This document shows positions 52,943 through 62,524 of a DNA stretch of 64,000 nucleotides, one piece after another. Each line of letters begins with the position of its first letter. Position 1 is the first letter of the stretch. Both the position numbers and the translations under genes were made by a program. Source of the stretch: Salipaludibacillus neizhouensis (GTDB taxonomy: Bacteria; Bacillota; Bacilli; Bacillales; Salisediminibacteriaceae); assembly GCF_002886185.1 (NCBI RefSeq), contig NZ_KZ614147.1:1151187-1215186 (forward strand). The letters run 5' to 3'. The notes under the pieces are model-generated. The model saw only the letters and a list, made by a program, of their open reading frames with translations. It did no database searches and was not told where the DNA came from.

Positions 52943-53360
52943 TTATAAACCTTCCAGATACTTTTCAAACGCATTTTGTTCGAGTGTATTATCCTTGTTC
53001 AAGTACGCTTCAAATTTTGACCCAAAGAGTGTTTCCGGACGTAAATATTTATTCATATTGGGATCATTCTACCATTGCATCGTTTTTGTGTCGATGACTT
53101 CTTAGAAATCCTCCAGTCGATGATCCTCTTGCCATCTTGCTTTAATCAGCTCCTGAGTCTTTTTGACAGAGGGCTTGAAACCTTTTGACGTTCGGTCATT
53201 TAAATAGGTGATGATTTCTTTGCAGGGAACAGCAGTTGCAATCTCTGGTTTTAGTTGCTCTGGGACTCGTCTGAGAGAGTATTATCATCAGAAAGAGGTT
53301 GCTCAGCTAACTCTTCTTGCGTATCTAAAGAAGTGATCTGATCATTCACCTCCTGATTCT
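52943..53360 (-). pseudogene. Phage replication protein remnant (Phg_2220_C domain)
   Basis: Read on the minus strand, it gives KEIITYLNDRTSKGFKPSVK then KTQELIKARWQEDHRLEDF, a stop, EVIDTKTMQW, another stop, and NDPNMNKYLRPETLFGSKFE, ending at a TAA at 52943. This is the conserved C-terminal domain of phage replisome organisers of Gram-positive phages. Upstream, a SLDTQEELAEQPLSDDNTLS linker is in a shifted frame. Two stops plus a frameshift mark a dead prophage gene; the plus-strand ORF at 52855-53097 is its shadow. Confidence 0.75.
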
Positions 53361-53366
53361 CCGTTG

Positions 53367-54173
53367 GAAAGAGGATGTCGATTTTATAGCACATTTAGAG
53401 CAAATAAAAATGTTACACGTGGAGAGATGGCTGTCTTATTGGACCGAACGAATGATGACTTATTAGAGCAATCAGGAGCCGGTATTGTCCAAGGTGAAAT
53501 AACTGACATTTCTTATGAGGAAAATACGTTAGTGGAAAAGGATGTCATCCATGCTTCAGCAACTACGAGTGTGAGTTTAACTATTCAAACGTTTGACGGA
53601 GATGAAATAACCTATTCAATTTCACCTGAATTATTAGTACAATATGACAAGCGATTTATTCGCGCGGATCAGCTACGAGTAGATGATATTGTTACCTTGG
53701 TTGTACAAGAAGATAAGGTGGTAGAAGCGAATCTTGTTGATGAAGAAAATGTGAATACCACATCAAATATCGTCGAACTAGAGCGAGTAGAAAAAGAAGA
53801 GTTAAAGATAAAATACAAGAATAAAAAAAGTAAGATGGAAGCGGAAATTGAAACGGAAAAAGATGATGAAAAGGCTAAAGTCAAAGGGGAAGAAGCTATT
53901 AAATAAGTAGAAGAGCTAATGGAAAAGCTAGCTTTAACTCCTGATTTATCTTAAGAAGAGATTGTTGGGAGACTATTAACTGCCCTTGAAATAAAGGAAA
54001 ATACGTTCAAAGAACTGGAAATTGAAATAAAATTTTCAAATGGAGAAAAAGTTGCCATTGAGTTAGAAAATGAAGGACCTCCTGACGAGGATTTTAATGG
54101 TATTAGGGAATTTAAATTAGAGATTGAGCAATTAGATAAGTCTATACTAAAGCTAAAATATAAAAATCGTTAG
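53367..54173 (+). pseudogene. SLH-domain cell-surface protein, truncated and interrupted
   Basis: Begins mid-domain with STFRANKNVTRGEMAVLLDRT, the second half of an S-layer homology motif, continues with a beta-rich domain (VQGEITDISYEENTLVEKDV) and a Lys/Glu-rich linker (to 53906), then crosses two in-frame TAA stops (53904, ~53952) into a C-terminal YusW-like stretch (ELEIEIKFSNGEKVAIELEN) that stops normally at 54173. An intact gene would have three SLH repeats and a signal peptide, now absent. Its 5' end was lost near the phage remnant. Confidence 0.75.
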
Positions 54174-54549
54174 CATTAAGATTTCGCCCTTCCAAGGTTT
54201 TCCCCACGACCTCCAGCCAGTATTTGAAGCGCAGTGAAGACATGCTCATAAGATTAACACTATTTCTCTTCCGCGCAAGCCATAACTCGCTATTAAGAAT
54301 CGCCCCTCCGAAAATTATCGAAATATCACAAGACCGCTTAAGGTAATTTCAATTGTTATTAGATCGTTAAATTTCTTTGCTTTTTCATTGATAGTAAGAC
54401 CGATAGCTAACATGCTGGGAGTGGTGGTGGATTTCCAATAAATTTGAAGGGCACAGGACTAGTAGGCTCTATTTGCGTGTCCTGTCTGCCAAATCATCTG
54501 GATGATCATCAGCTAATTGTGGATGCCGTATGTGAGTTTTTAAATTAGA
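54166..54549. pseudogene. Rearranged UPF0303 gene copy with an inverted central segment
   Basis: Plus-strand 54412-54549 encodes GFPINLKGTGLVGSICVS...HLDDHQLIVDA and ends in FLN plus stop, matching the C-terminus of the intact gene at 62525-62992. Directly before it, 54166-54411 read on the minus strand matches the central part of the same gene (AIGLTINEKAKKF, ITIEITL, SMSSLRFKYWLEV) at high nucleotide identity, with a stop. The central ~243 bp is thus flipped relative to the tail, with GTTAGC and GCTAAC at its ends. The first ~28 codons are missing. Confidence 0.85.
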
Positions 54550-54935
54550 TCAGGAAGGTGAAGGTAGAGACGCTTATTTAAGCGATTGAAAACCTGTATG
54601 TCAGATTTAAAATACTAGCAGAGCTAATAGCCTGATAAGTAAATATTCTGTTTTCACTCTAACTTTTAGGGTGCAGTAGACAGTTGCCCGTTCTTGTATC
54701 AACGGTAGAGTTACTTCTATTGAAGTATCTTTACTACACCGAATGCCGTTAATTTGATTAAGCAGAAACTGTCTGTTCCTCCGAAGAAAAATTTTCGGTT
54801 CCTGTCACCACCCGAGTTTTTCCCCCTAGGATATACTGGTTTCATTCATGACAATACTAATAAGACCATAGTAATGTTAGTTGCTATATGTTTTTTGTTG
54901 TTAAAAAAGATAAATTGACTTTATTGAATAACCTT
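54550..54935. other. Gene-free gap with remnant of the duplicated flank and a second-type REP
   Basis: The first ~60 bp still resemble the 3' flank of the intact UPF0303 gene (ATCAGGAAG, GAAAACCT). 54797-54840 is CCTGTCACCACCCGAG followed by TTTTTCCCCCTAGGATATAC, homologous to 62116-62161. Inverted motifs around GACAGTT (54687) and AACTGTC (54767) may form a hairpin. No gene seen. Confidence 0.5.
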
Positions 54936-56480
54936 TTAAAAAGAATTACGAAACTCACTTGGTGTTTGGCCTTCTATTTTTTTAAACACTTTAATAAAGT
55001 ATTTATCATTTTGATACCCGACGGCTTCAGCAACATCATATATCTTCAAATATGGATTTTCAAGCAATTCCTTCGCTTTTTCAATTCGAATTCTTGTAAC
55101 ATAATCCGTAATCGTTTCCTGGTATTCCCGTTTGAATTTTCGTGAGATATATTCTCTACTTAAGAAAAATCGCTCTGCAATTTCTTGAAGTTTGATATTT
55201 TTTTGATAATTATTTCTCACATACTCCTCAATCAATTGCATACTGTTTTTTTCTTTTTGGAATTTACAATTATAGACTAAATTAATTAATTCATGGAACT
55301 CTTTTTTCTTTTCCTGTTGAAACGCTTCAAGTGAAAAACGACCATCGTCATGCCAATAGTTAATGCCCTTATATAAGGAGTCTCTTTTATGGATCTCATA
55401 TTCTTTTATCCAATGTTCTTTTAATAAATCAAATTGGATTTCCCATGTTTCAAGTTGCTCCCAAGTAAAAGCTTTTCTTTCTTTAAAAACTTTGAAAATC
55501 CGTTCAAGAATACTATCAATTTGATCTACGCTTCCACTCTGAATGGCCCATTTTATTTCCTCTGAATAATTAAATAGATGTACCACATCAGGATGAAGGA
55601 TATTTTCAATTACAACACCATTATCATCAAGGAGATTGATTTGCTTTAAAAGAGTAGAAGCTGTTTCGTATGCCTTTACTAATTGATGAGAAGATGGACC
55701 TATTGCCACATTACACAGAACATTTTTTCGCTGATGGATCTGAGATATGACTTTAGCCATAACATCTGCTCCATCGGAATCACCCCAAAGAAGAATTGCG
55801 AGTTCTTCCTCCTTTAATAAATTGCGAAAGGCCACTCCTTGAATGCTACATGACCGTAGCACCTCTTTACAAACTGTTAATATAGCAGAGAAAGCACCCT
55901 CAAAGTCTTCATTGTACCTTTTGTGAATGAGCATCTTCATAGGAATTAAAGCAATCGTATACGAAGCAACTGAAACATCCACGTGAAATTCTTTTTCAAT
56001 TTGGCTAACAATACGTTTCGATAGTTTTGATTTATCTAAACAGCTAGAAAGTAGGTGATCCCAAACGACCTTTTCATTTTCTAATGTAGATAGTCTATCA
56101 TGATTCTCTTTGTTCCATTCTTCTACAGCTCTTGATAAGGTTTCATTCAATTCTACTGGGTTGATAGGTTTTAATATATAATTAAAACCACCATACGTAA
56201 TACAATTTTTCGTATACTTGAAATCACCATAGCCACTAATGACAATCGTTTTAGAATTCATATTTGCAGAGTCAATCCATTTTAATAACTCAATTCCATC
56301 AAATCTTGGCATCCGCATATCCGTAAAAATAATAGCAGGTTGATGTTCTGAAATTAGTTTCGTTGCTTCTTCTCCATTAGTAGCTTCTAAAATTGTATCA
56401 ATCCCAAACTTTGCCCAATCTGCTAACAATAGCAGACCTTCGCGGACATGCTTTTCATCATCAACGATAATCGCTTTCAT
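54936..56480 (-). CDS. Response regulator, YesN family, long form
   Basis: 514-residue regulator: receiver (1-120) with IVDDEKHVREG, phospho-Asp in AIIFTDMRMPRFDG (~54), Lys in FNYILKPINP; a long central domain of ~270 residues as in many YesN proteins; and a C-terminal AraC double HTH (about 410-510) with IKLQEIAERFFLSREYISRKFKREYQETITDYV and IYDVAEAVGYQNDKYFIKVFKKIEGQTPSEFR. It overlaps its kinase by 20 nt. AGAAGGGGGA precedes its ATG. Most likely activates the adjacent ABC transporter operon. Confidence 0.93.
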   Translation of the reverse strand: MKAIIVDDEKHVREGLLLLADWAKFGIDTILEATNGEEATKLISEHQPAIIFTDMRMPRFDGIELLKWIDSANMNSKTIVISGYGDFKYTKNCITYGGFNYILKPINPVELNETLSRAVEEWNKENHDRLSTLENEKVVWDHLLSSCLDKSKLSKRIVSQIEKEFHVDVSVASYTIALIPMKMLIHKRYNEDFEGAFSAILTVCKEVLRSCSIQGVAFRNLLKEEELAILLWGDSDGADVMAKVISQIHQRKNVLCNVAIGPSSHQLVKAYETASTLLKQINLLDDNGVVIENILHPDVVHLFNYSEEIKWAIQSGSVDQIDSILERIFKVFKERKAFTWEQLETWEIQFDLLKEHWIKEYEIHKRDSLYKGINYWHDDGRFSLEAFQQEKKKEFHELINLVYNCKFQKEKNSMQLIEEYVRNNYQKNIKLQEIAERFFLSREYISRKFKREYQETITDYVTRIRIEKAKELLENPYLKIYDVAEAVGYQNDKYFIKVFKKIEGQTPSEFRNSF

Positions 56481-58236
56481 ATATTTCCCCCTTCTTCTCT
56501 AACGGCAGCATCATTATGACAAGAAACCCCCTTGAGTTCCGATTTTGAAGTTTCATCAGAGCCTCGTCTGAATAATAAAGTTGTAACCGAGCATAGACAT
56601 TTTTTAACCCAATATTAGAATGTACTTTGCCATCGTTTTGCTCGGAAAATAAATGGGTATTAATTTCTTTTAAACGGTGTTCTGTTACACCCCTTCCATT
56701 ATCTCGGATTGCAATAAATAAGTATGAATCTTTTTTCTCACATGTAACGATGATTTCCCCGACCCCTTCACGAATTTCAAAACCATGTTTAAAATAATTT
56801 TCAATGATCGGTTGGAGGATCATTTTGGGTACTTTGAAATCAAGGGCATCTTCATCTATGTCGAGAATATAGTGTAGATCATCACCAAATCGTTGCTTTT
56901 GTAATAATAGATACGATTTGGTATAGTTGATCTCTTTGGCTAAGGTTACAAGATCTTCATCCATATTCATACTGTATCTCATAATTTGTGAAAGATCTGT
57001 TAATGACGAATAAATTTCTGGTACCCTATTTTTTAAAGCCATTGTGCCAATTGATTGCAGTGTATTATATAAAAAGTGAGGGTTAATTTGTGAATGAAGA
57101 ACTTTTAATTGATTTGTTTTATTTTCTAGTTCGAGCTTATATTCTCTATTAATTAAATGATTGATTTTTTTGATCATTTCTTTAAACCGTTGACCAAGAA
57201 CGCCAATTTCGTCACTTCCAAGTGATTGAAATTGAACTTCCATATTTCCTTTTTCAACTTGTTTTATATTTTGCAAAAGTACCCTAATTGGTGATGTTAT
57301 TTTAAACGAAACAAAAAATGTTGCTAAAATAACCAAAGTTAAGCCAAGAACACCAAAAATAATATTAATAATAGCGACGCCATATGCACTCTCATATAAA
57401 GTGGCATTTGGAATTCTCTTAACTAAAATCCAACTGCCCATCGCGTCAGAAATCGTATCATAGACAACCACTCCATGAAAAGCAGAGTCTTTCCATTCTA
57501 TTGTACCGCTCTTTTGATCAGTTTGTTGCAACTCACTAATCCATGGAGAATGATCATGATCGTCAGAGTCAGCTACAGAACTGTATATAAATTGCCCTTC
57601 TGATGTTAAAATATAAAATTCCTCTTCCTCATCATTATAAAGATAATTGCTAAGTTCGATAATCTTTTCAGGGCCTATTTCTAATGTGATGAATGCAAGA
57701 ATCTCACTAGCAGGCACATTTCTAAATGCAAAATGGATTGCAAATGCATTTGATTTTAACGGTTCGATATAGACGTTATGAGGATTATTTTTAGCGATAT
57801 TATATGAATCAAAATATGTATCAACTTGCTCTGAATAGACAATTGTGGATCTCCTTGAAACCGAGACTAGTTTTTGATCTCTTACAAGCGACATATACAC
57901 TTTATTTATACTTTCATCACTATATAAGAGTGTTCGTAGTGTATTATCAACAATGCCAATCGACGTATAATCACTAGCTGACACATTTGATTTTCGTAAA
58001 TAATTCATGATATCAGCATTACTATAAAAAGATAGAGTGAAATTATTTAATTCTCTTAAATAGTTTTCTACGTTTATTTTCCCTTGATATAATAGGTTAA
58101 CATTTTCTTGAATTGATTGGTCCTTCAAGGATTCTTTTGTATATAAATACGTAACGATAATCGAAGTGCCAAAAGGGATAATCGTTATTACTAATAATAG
58201 GATAATTAGTTTATTTCTAATGCTTTTTTTGAACAA
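56461..58236 (-). CDS. Sensor histidine kinase, YesM family
   Basis: 591-residue membrane kinase: TM1 at about 11-32 (IILLLVITIIPFGTSIIVTYL), extracytoplasmic sensor, TM2 at about 290-312, HAMP (ITSPIRVLLQNIKQVEKGNMEVQF), His_kinase domain with SQINPHFLYNTLQSIG and HATPase_c with LQPIIENYFKHGFEIREG and DNGRGV. It is ~100 bp downstream of the ABC binding protein on the same strand and overlaps the regulator, so the pair probably senses the transported sugar. Confidence 0.93.
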   Translation of the reverse strand: MFKKSIRNKLIILLLVITIIPFGTSIIVTYLYTKESLKDQSIQENVNLLYQGKINVENYLRELNNFTLSFYSNADIMNYLRKSNVSASDYTSIGIVDNTLRTLLYSDESINKVYMSLVRDQKLVSVSRRSTIVYSEQVDTYFDSYNIAKNNPHNVYIEPLKSNAFAIHFAFRNVPASEILAFITLEIGPEKIIELSNYLYNDEEEEFYILTSEGQFIYSSVADSDDHDHSPWISELQQTDQKSGTIEWKDSAFHGVVVYDTISDAMGSWILVKRIPNATLYESAYGVAIINIIFGVLGLTLVILATFFVSFKITSPIRVLLQNIKQVEKGNMEVQFQSLGSDEIGVLGQRFKEMIKKINHLINREYKLELENKTNQLKVLHSQINPHFLYNTLQSIGTMALKNRVPEIYSSLTDLSQIMRYSMNMDEDLVTLAKEINYTKSYLLLQKQRFGDDLHYILDIDEDALDFKVPKMILQPIIENYFKHGFEIREGVGEIIVTCEKKDSYLFIAIRDNGRGVTEHRLKEINTHLFSEQNDGKVHSNIGLKNVYARLQLYYSDEALMKLQNRNSRGFLVIMMLPLEKKGEIYESDYR

Positions 58237-58334
58237 CGATATCCCCCCTCAATAGTATCTTTACTAGAGTATAAAGCAGAAAGCATATCTAGGTATAGAT
58301 ATGCTTCGCACTTTAATATGGAAGTTTATAACAA

Positions 58335-59642
58335 CTACTTTAAGTTATCCCAAGTAGCTTGGAACAACTCTAAAACTTCATCATACTCAATTTGGTCTGC
58401 TGAGTATTCTTGAATAGCTGCTCCAAAATCTTTGCTTGCACCGTCTGGCCATTGGAACCAAGTCCAAGGAATTGTTTTGTCTTCCTTCGAATACTCTAAA
58501 ATTGATTCACCTAAAGCACCTAATCCTGACGCTTCAACATTATCTAATGCGGGAATAAATGCAAACACTTCTGTCATGTAACGTTTACCCGTTTCTGAAG
58601 TTGTCATCCAATCTAGGAAGAACTTTGCTTCTTCTAGATGCTCTGAATTTTTGTTAATAACATAACTATTTGGAACTCCAACAGGTAAACGATCTGCATC
58701 CGCTTCATCACTTAAAGGAATTGGTAGAAATGCCATGTTCATTTCAGGATTGATTTCATAAATCATGTTTTCAGTCCAGTTTCCTTGTTGCATGATTGCA
58801 GCTTCACCTGTTGCAAACAATGTTACTTGTGTATTGTAATCTGTTGTTAATGGATTCTGGTTGCCATATTTAATTTCTAAATCGATGACTTTTTTAAAGT
58901 TCTCAAATGCATCGTTTCCAGCAAATGCTTCTGAACCAGCATTTAAACCTTCAATAAACGCCGCTGGATCCTCTTGTTGAGCGAAGGGAACATTTAATAA
59001 ATGTTGTCCAATGACCCACCATTCACCATAACCTGCAGCAAATGCAGTGATGTCAGCCGCTTCTAATTTTTGGGCTGCTTCTTCTAATTCTGATATAGTC
59101 TTAGGAGTTTCTGTAATTCCAGCTTGTTCAAATAAATCTTTATTGTAAATAAAGCCATATCCTTCTAAGTTTACAGGTCTGCCATAAAGTTTTCCATCTT
59201 CATCAGTCATAGGGACTTTCGCAAATGGCAGTACATGCTCTGCCCAAGGCTCGTCAGAAAGATCAGCTAAATGCTCTTTCCAAAGATCTAATTGTTTAAA
59301 ACCACCGTTTGTAAAAATATCAGGTGCTTCCCCAGAAGAAAACTTTGCTTTTAATGCAGCGTCAGCATCTGCTCCGCCACCAACTGATTCAAGCTTGACT
59401 TTAATGGTTGGGTTTTCTTCTTCAAATTCCTTAATCATTTCAAGAGCTTGATCATGAATTTCAACTTTACCATTAAAGAAATTTAGTGTAACAACCTCAT
59501 CACTATTACTTTCAGTTGCACTTGCATCCGTATCCTCACCAGTGTCCGTGTTATTAGACGTATTTTCTGAGTTCCCACCACATGCAGTAAGGATCCCCAC
59601 TGCTAACAACATTGATAAACATAAAACAATAATTTGTTTCAT
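58335..59642 (-). CDS. Sugar ABC transporter substrate-binding lipoprotein
   Basis: 435-residue family 1 extracellular solute-binding protein. Signal peptide MKQIIVLCLSMLLAVGILTACGG with lipobox LTAC (Cys21) and an Asn/Asp-rich linker, then the bilobal fold (VVTLNFFNGKVEIHDQALEMIKEFEEENP; GYGEWWVIGQHLLNVPFAQ; MQQGNWTENMIYEINPEMNMAFLPIPL). It is the third gene of the operon after two permeases and is followed by the kinase pair. No ATPase gene is in the window, as usual for bacilli, where a shared MsmX-type ATPase serves such transporters. Substrate not determined. Confidence 0.93.
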   Translation of the reverse strand: MKQIIVLCLSMLLAVGILTACGGNSENTSNNTDTGEDTDASATESNSDEVVTLNFFNGKVEIHDQALEMIKEFEEENPTIKVKLESVGGGADADAALKAKFSSGEAPDIFTNGGFKQLDLWKEHLADLSDEPWAEHVLPFAKVPMTDEDGKLYGRPVNLEGYGFIYNKDLFEQAGITETPKTISELEEAAQKLEAADITAFAAGYGEWWVIGQHLLNVPFAQQEDPAAFIEGLNAGSEAFAGNDAFENFKKVIDLEIKYGNQNPLTTDYNTQVTLFATGEAAIMQQGNWTENMIYEINPEMNMAFLPIPLSDEADADRLPVGVPNSYVINKNSEHLEEAKFFLDWMTTSETGKRYMTEVFAFIPALDNVEASGLGALGESILEYSKEDKTIPWTWFQWPDGASKDFGAAIQEYSADQIEYDEVLELFQATWDNLK

Positions 59643-59749
59643 AATTAATTGACCTCCTCTTAAATTTTACTTAAATTTTAATATATTTAATTTTTGCAGA
59701 TATAAATAACTACAAAAAGTTTTAAACAAATGGTATTGAGTACAATAAA

Positions 59750-60577
59750 TTACTTAATAGATCCTGATGCGATTCCTTTAATAATATGTTTTTGTAAAAA
59801 CAAGAAGAAAATAATAACAGGAGTAATCCCTAAAACTAAGGCCGCTAACCCCATATCCCACTGTTTTGTATATTGAGCAAAAAACGAGCTCGTCGCAAGT
59901 GGAATTGTTCTTAATGATGCATCTTGTAACACAAGAACTGGTAATAAATAATCGTTCCAAATCCAAAGTGTATTTAAAATGATAACCGTTACCGTAATTG
60001 GTTTTAATAAAGGGAATACAATTCTCCAAAACACACCAAATTGTGAGCACCCATCAATTCTTGCTGCTTCTTCGATTTCTTTTGGTACTGTTTTTACAAA
60101 TCCATGATAAAGAAAGAGGGAAAGAGGTACACCAAACCCGAAATACATAATAATGATGCCAGGTATACTATTCATTATCCCTAAGATTCCACCAAACTTT
60201 ATAAGTGGGATCATCACCGTTTGAAATGGTATAACCATCGCTGATACAAACCAGATAAAAAGAATTTTACTAAACTTACCTGGAGTTCTCACCATTTTCC
60301 AAGCTGCCATGGATGAGATTACTATCAGTCCGATTATACTAAAGAAGGTAATAATTAATGAGTTAAAGAAGGCGGATGAAAAATCGAGAATCTGCCAGAC
60401 TTTCGTGAAGTTAGAAAATAAAATCTCATTAGGTAACGCCGCTGCATCCACTAAAATTTCTGGAAAACTTTTTACTGAGTTTACTATAACGAAGTAAAAA
60501 GGAATTAGAAATACAAGACCTAAAAGGATGCCGATCACTTCAAGAATAAAGGTCTTACTTGTATACCTTGAATTCAT
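59750..60577 (-). CDS. Carbohydrate ABC transporter permease, MalG type
   Basis: 275-residue permease with six helices and the ATPase-contact EAA loop EEAARIDGCSQFGVFWRIVFPLLKP near residue 180. Its ATG overlaps the stop of the first permease by one base (TAATG), so the two are translationally coupled. Members of this class take up oligosaccharides. Confidence 0.95.
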   Translation of the reverse strand: MNSRYTSKTFILEVIGILLGLVFLIPFYFVIVNSVKSFPEILVDAAALPNEILFSNFTKVWQILDFSSAFFNSLIITFFSIIGLIVISSMAAWKMVRTPGKFSKILFIWFVSAMVIPFQTVMIPLIKFGGILGIMNSIPGIIIMYFGFGVPLSLFLYHGFVKTVPKEIEEAARIDGCSQFGVFWRIVFPLLKPITVTVIILNTLWIWNDYLLPVLVLQDASLRTIPLATSSFFAQYTKQWDMGLAALVLGITPVIIFFLFLQKHIIKGIASGSIK

Positions 60578-61518
60578 TATGCCTCAACCTCCTTTTTCTT
60601 CGTAAACATAACTTGTATGGTTGTGACAATTGCTACAACTAAGAAGAATAAAATTGCTTTGGCTGTACCAAGTCCATAATTATTATTTGTGAATGCTTCT
60701 TGATAGATATTAATCGCAACTGATTGAGTGGAGTTAAATGGTCCACCGCCAGTTAATGACAAGTTTAAATCGAAAATTTTAAATGCCATCGAGATGGTTA
60801 AAAATAAACAAATCGTAAAGGCGGGTAAAATTAAAGGAATAATAATTTTCGTGATCGTTGTAAACGCATTGGCACCATCAATTTTTGCTGCTTCTAGTAA
60901 ATTGTTATCGACACCTTGTAGAGCTGCGATGTAAATAACCATCATATACCCGCTGATTTGCCAAGCAAATACGATGACAATTCCCCAAAATGCCGTATCA
61001 GCATCACCGAGCCAAGGCTGTTGGAAAAATGATATATTCGTCATATTTCCAATCGAGGAGAATCCTTTTACAAAAATAAATTGCCAGATGAAACCTAGTA
61101 ATAATCCCCCGATAACATTTGGAATGAAAAATACCGTACGTAAAATATTTTTTGTTTTCAACGAAGCATTTAATAGTAACGCTAAGGAAAACCCTATAAC
61201 ATTACTAATGATGACTGCTGCAAACATAAACTTAACTGTAAAAAGAAACGAGTCATAAAACTTCTGATCATTAGTAAATATTTTTTTGTAATTTTCTAAG
61301 CCTACCCACTCAATTGCTGAACTAACTCCATTCCAAGATGTAAAGGAATAATAGACTCCCATGAGAAAAGGAATGATTTGAATGACAATAAAGAATAGTA
61401 GTGCAGGACCAACAAACGCTGCGTAAGATAAGACTTTCCTCATTTTCGTGTTATTTTTCACTTCTTTTTTTACCTTTGTATCCGTTTTCAACTTACCTGT
61501 TTCTAGAGTCTTATTCAA
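60577..61518 (-). CDS. Carbohydrate ABC transporter permease, MalF type
   Basis: 313-residue permease, first gene of the operon, with six helices and the EAA motif LLEAAKIDGANAFTTITKIIIPLILPA (about 205-231). TTG 61516-61518 is the start, with AAGGCGGTGAG upstream, giving MNKTLETGKL. A cre-like site lies ~25 bp before the ribosome-binding site. Confidence 0.94.
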   Translation of the reverse strand: MNKTLETGKLKTDTKVKKEVKNNTKMRKVLSYAAFVGPALLFFIVIQIIPFLMGVYYSFTSWNGVSSAIEWVGLENYKKIFTNDQKFYDSFLFTVKFMFAAVIISNVIGFSLALLLNASLKTKNILRTVFFIPNVIGGLLLGFIWQFIFVKGFSSIGNMTNISFFQQPWLGDADTAFWGIVIVFAWQISGYMMVIYIAALQGVDNNLLEAAKIDGANAFTTITKIIIPLILPAFTICLFLTISMAFKIFDLNLSLTGGGPFNSTQSVAINIYQEAFTNNNYGLGTAKAILFFLVVAIVTTIQVMFTKKKEVEA

Positions 61519-61542
61519 TTTGTTCTCACCGCCTTATATTAA

Positions 61543-61556
61543 TGTAATCGCTTTCT
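61543..61556 (-). promoter_or_regulatory. cre-like site of the sugar ABC operon
   Basis: TGTAATCGCTTTCT (plus strand), 13 of 14 cre consensus positions. It is in the promoter region of the minus-strand permease operon, so CcpA repression is likely. Confidence 0.7.
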
Positions 61557-61841
61557 TAACTCTTATTATAGAGAGTGTGTAAGGTGTCGAATAGTAACTG
61601 TATTGACTTAAAAGGTACACTATTTTAACCTATTGGAAACAATTAAGCTAAGAGCAGCAAATAAAGCATCTTGACTTCACTTGAATAATGATACTTGTAT
61701 GAGTATTTGACTCTTTACAAGGAGTTTATTTAAGAACTCAAACTCACGATCACGAGTATATAAGTCCATTGAAGGAAAAACCGATTTTTTCATTTTAATC
61801 TTTCTGTCTCTACTATTAATTAAAAGGGGGTTTGTTAGAAA

Positions 61842-61955
61842 ATGAGTTTTTGGATTATGTTAGTTGTTTTATTATTAGTCCTATTAATTTCCCGTACGTG
61901 GTCACACCTAGAATCGAACGTAACCTGTGATCGCTACCTTAGTTGTGTAGGTTAA
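61842..61955 (+). CDS. Possible 37-aa single-helix membrane peptide
   Basis: ATG 61842 with AAAAGGGGG ~12 nt upstream gives MSFWIMLVVLLLVLLISRTW then 17 polar residues to a stop. The hydrophobic helix fills residues 3-16. Small membrane peptides of this sort occur in bacilli, but the second half runs through a palindromic stretch, so it may be chance. Nothing else supports it. Confidence 0.3.
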   Translation: MSFWIMLVVLLLVLLISRTWSHLESNVTCDRYLSCVG

Positions 61956-62115
61956 AATTAAATCATAGATAGATGGCCGTTTAAATCTAATGAGAACTCG
62001 GGCAATTCTTGTTTTATTGAGCGACTAAGTTAAAAATGATGAATTTAGAGCGTCTACGCAAGAATACGAATCAAATTTAGGGAAACTTATACCTCTGGTT
62101 ACCCGGAATTTGAGC

Positions 62116-62161
62116 GCTGACAGGCACCACCGGAATTTTTCCCCTTAAAATATATAGGTCT
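62116..62161. repeat. Second REP-like family, copy near UPF0303 gene
   Basis: CTGACAGGCACCACC then GGAATTTTTCCCCTTAAAAT. The tail is homologous to 54805-54840. Both copies stand near a UPF0303 sequence, but differ from it in distance. Confidence 0.55.
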
Positions 62162-62524
62162 ACACAAACATAAGCATCTACGTGGATGTATAAAATCAGG
62201 CTTGTATTATGCAGCAACCTCTAGGTATTCATTGAAAGAGTAGATTTGTATTGCAATATATAAACAATGAAAGGTATTATAAAATCTATGTCGAATGTCA
62301 CCATATAAAGGAAACCATGTTATTGAAAATTAGATAGATATCTGAATTTAATAGATAGGTATTTTATTGCGTATGACAATTGAAAATTTAAGGTTGGTGT
62401 TTTGGGAATTGTAGATATTTCATTCTTTATTCATTCGCAAAGTACATGGAATCGATCCAAGCCATTAACAAAAGTAAAGGTTAAAATGTAAAATTTTTTA
62501 ATAGAGAGGAGAATATAAATACTT

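Larger units (their letters stand above)
61519..62524. other. Intergenic region between the ABC operon and the UPF0303 gene
   Basis: Holds the ABC operon promoter region with its cre-like site, one possible 37-residue membrane peptide (61842-61955), several partial palindromes (for example 61895-61950) and a second-type REP (62116-62161). The remainder is AT-rich and without recognisable genes. Confidence 0.5.

Noticed and set aside
52855-53097. Plus-strand ORF of 80 residues
   Set aside because: It is the antisense of the recognisable phage Phg_2220_C remnant and has no features of its own.
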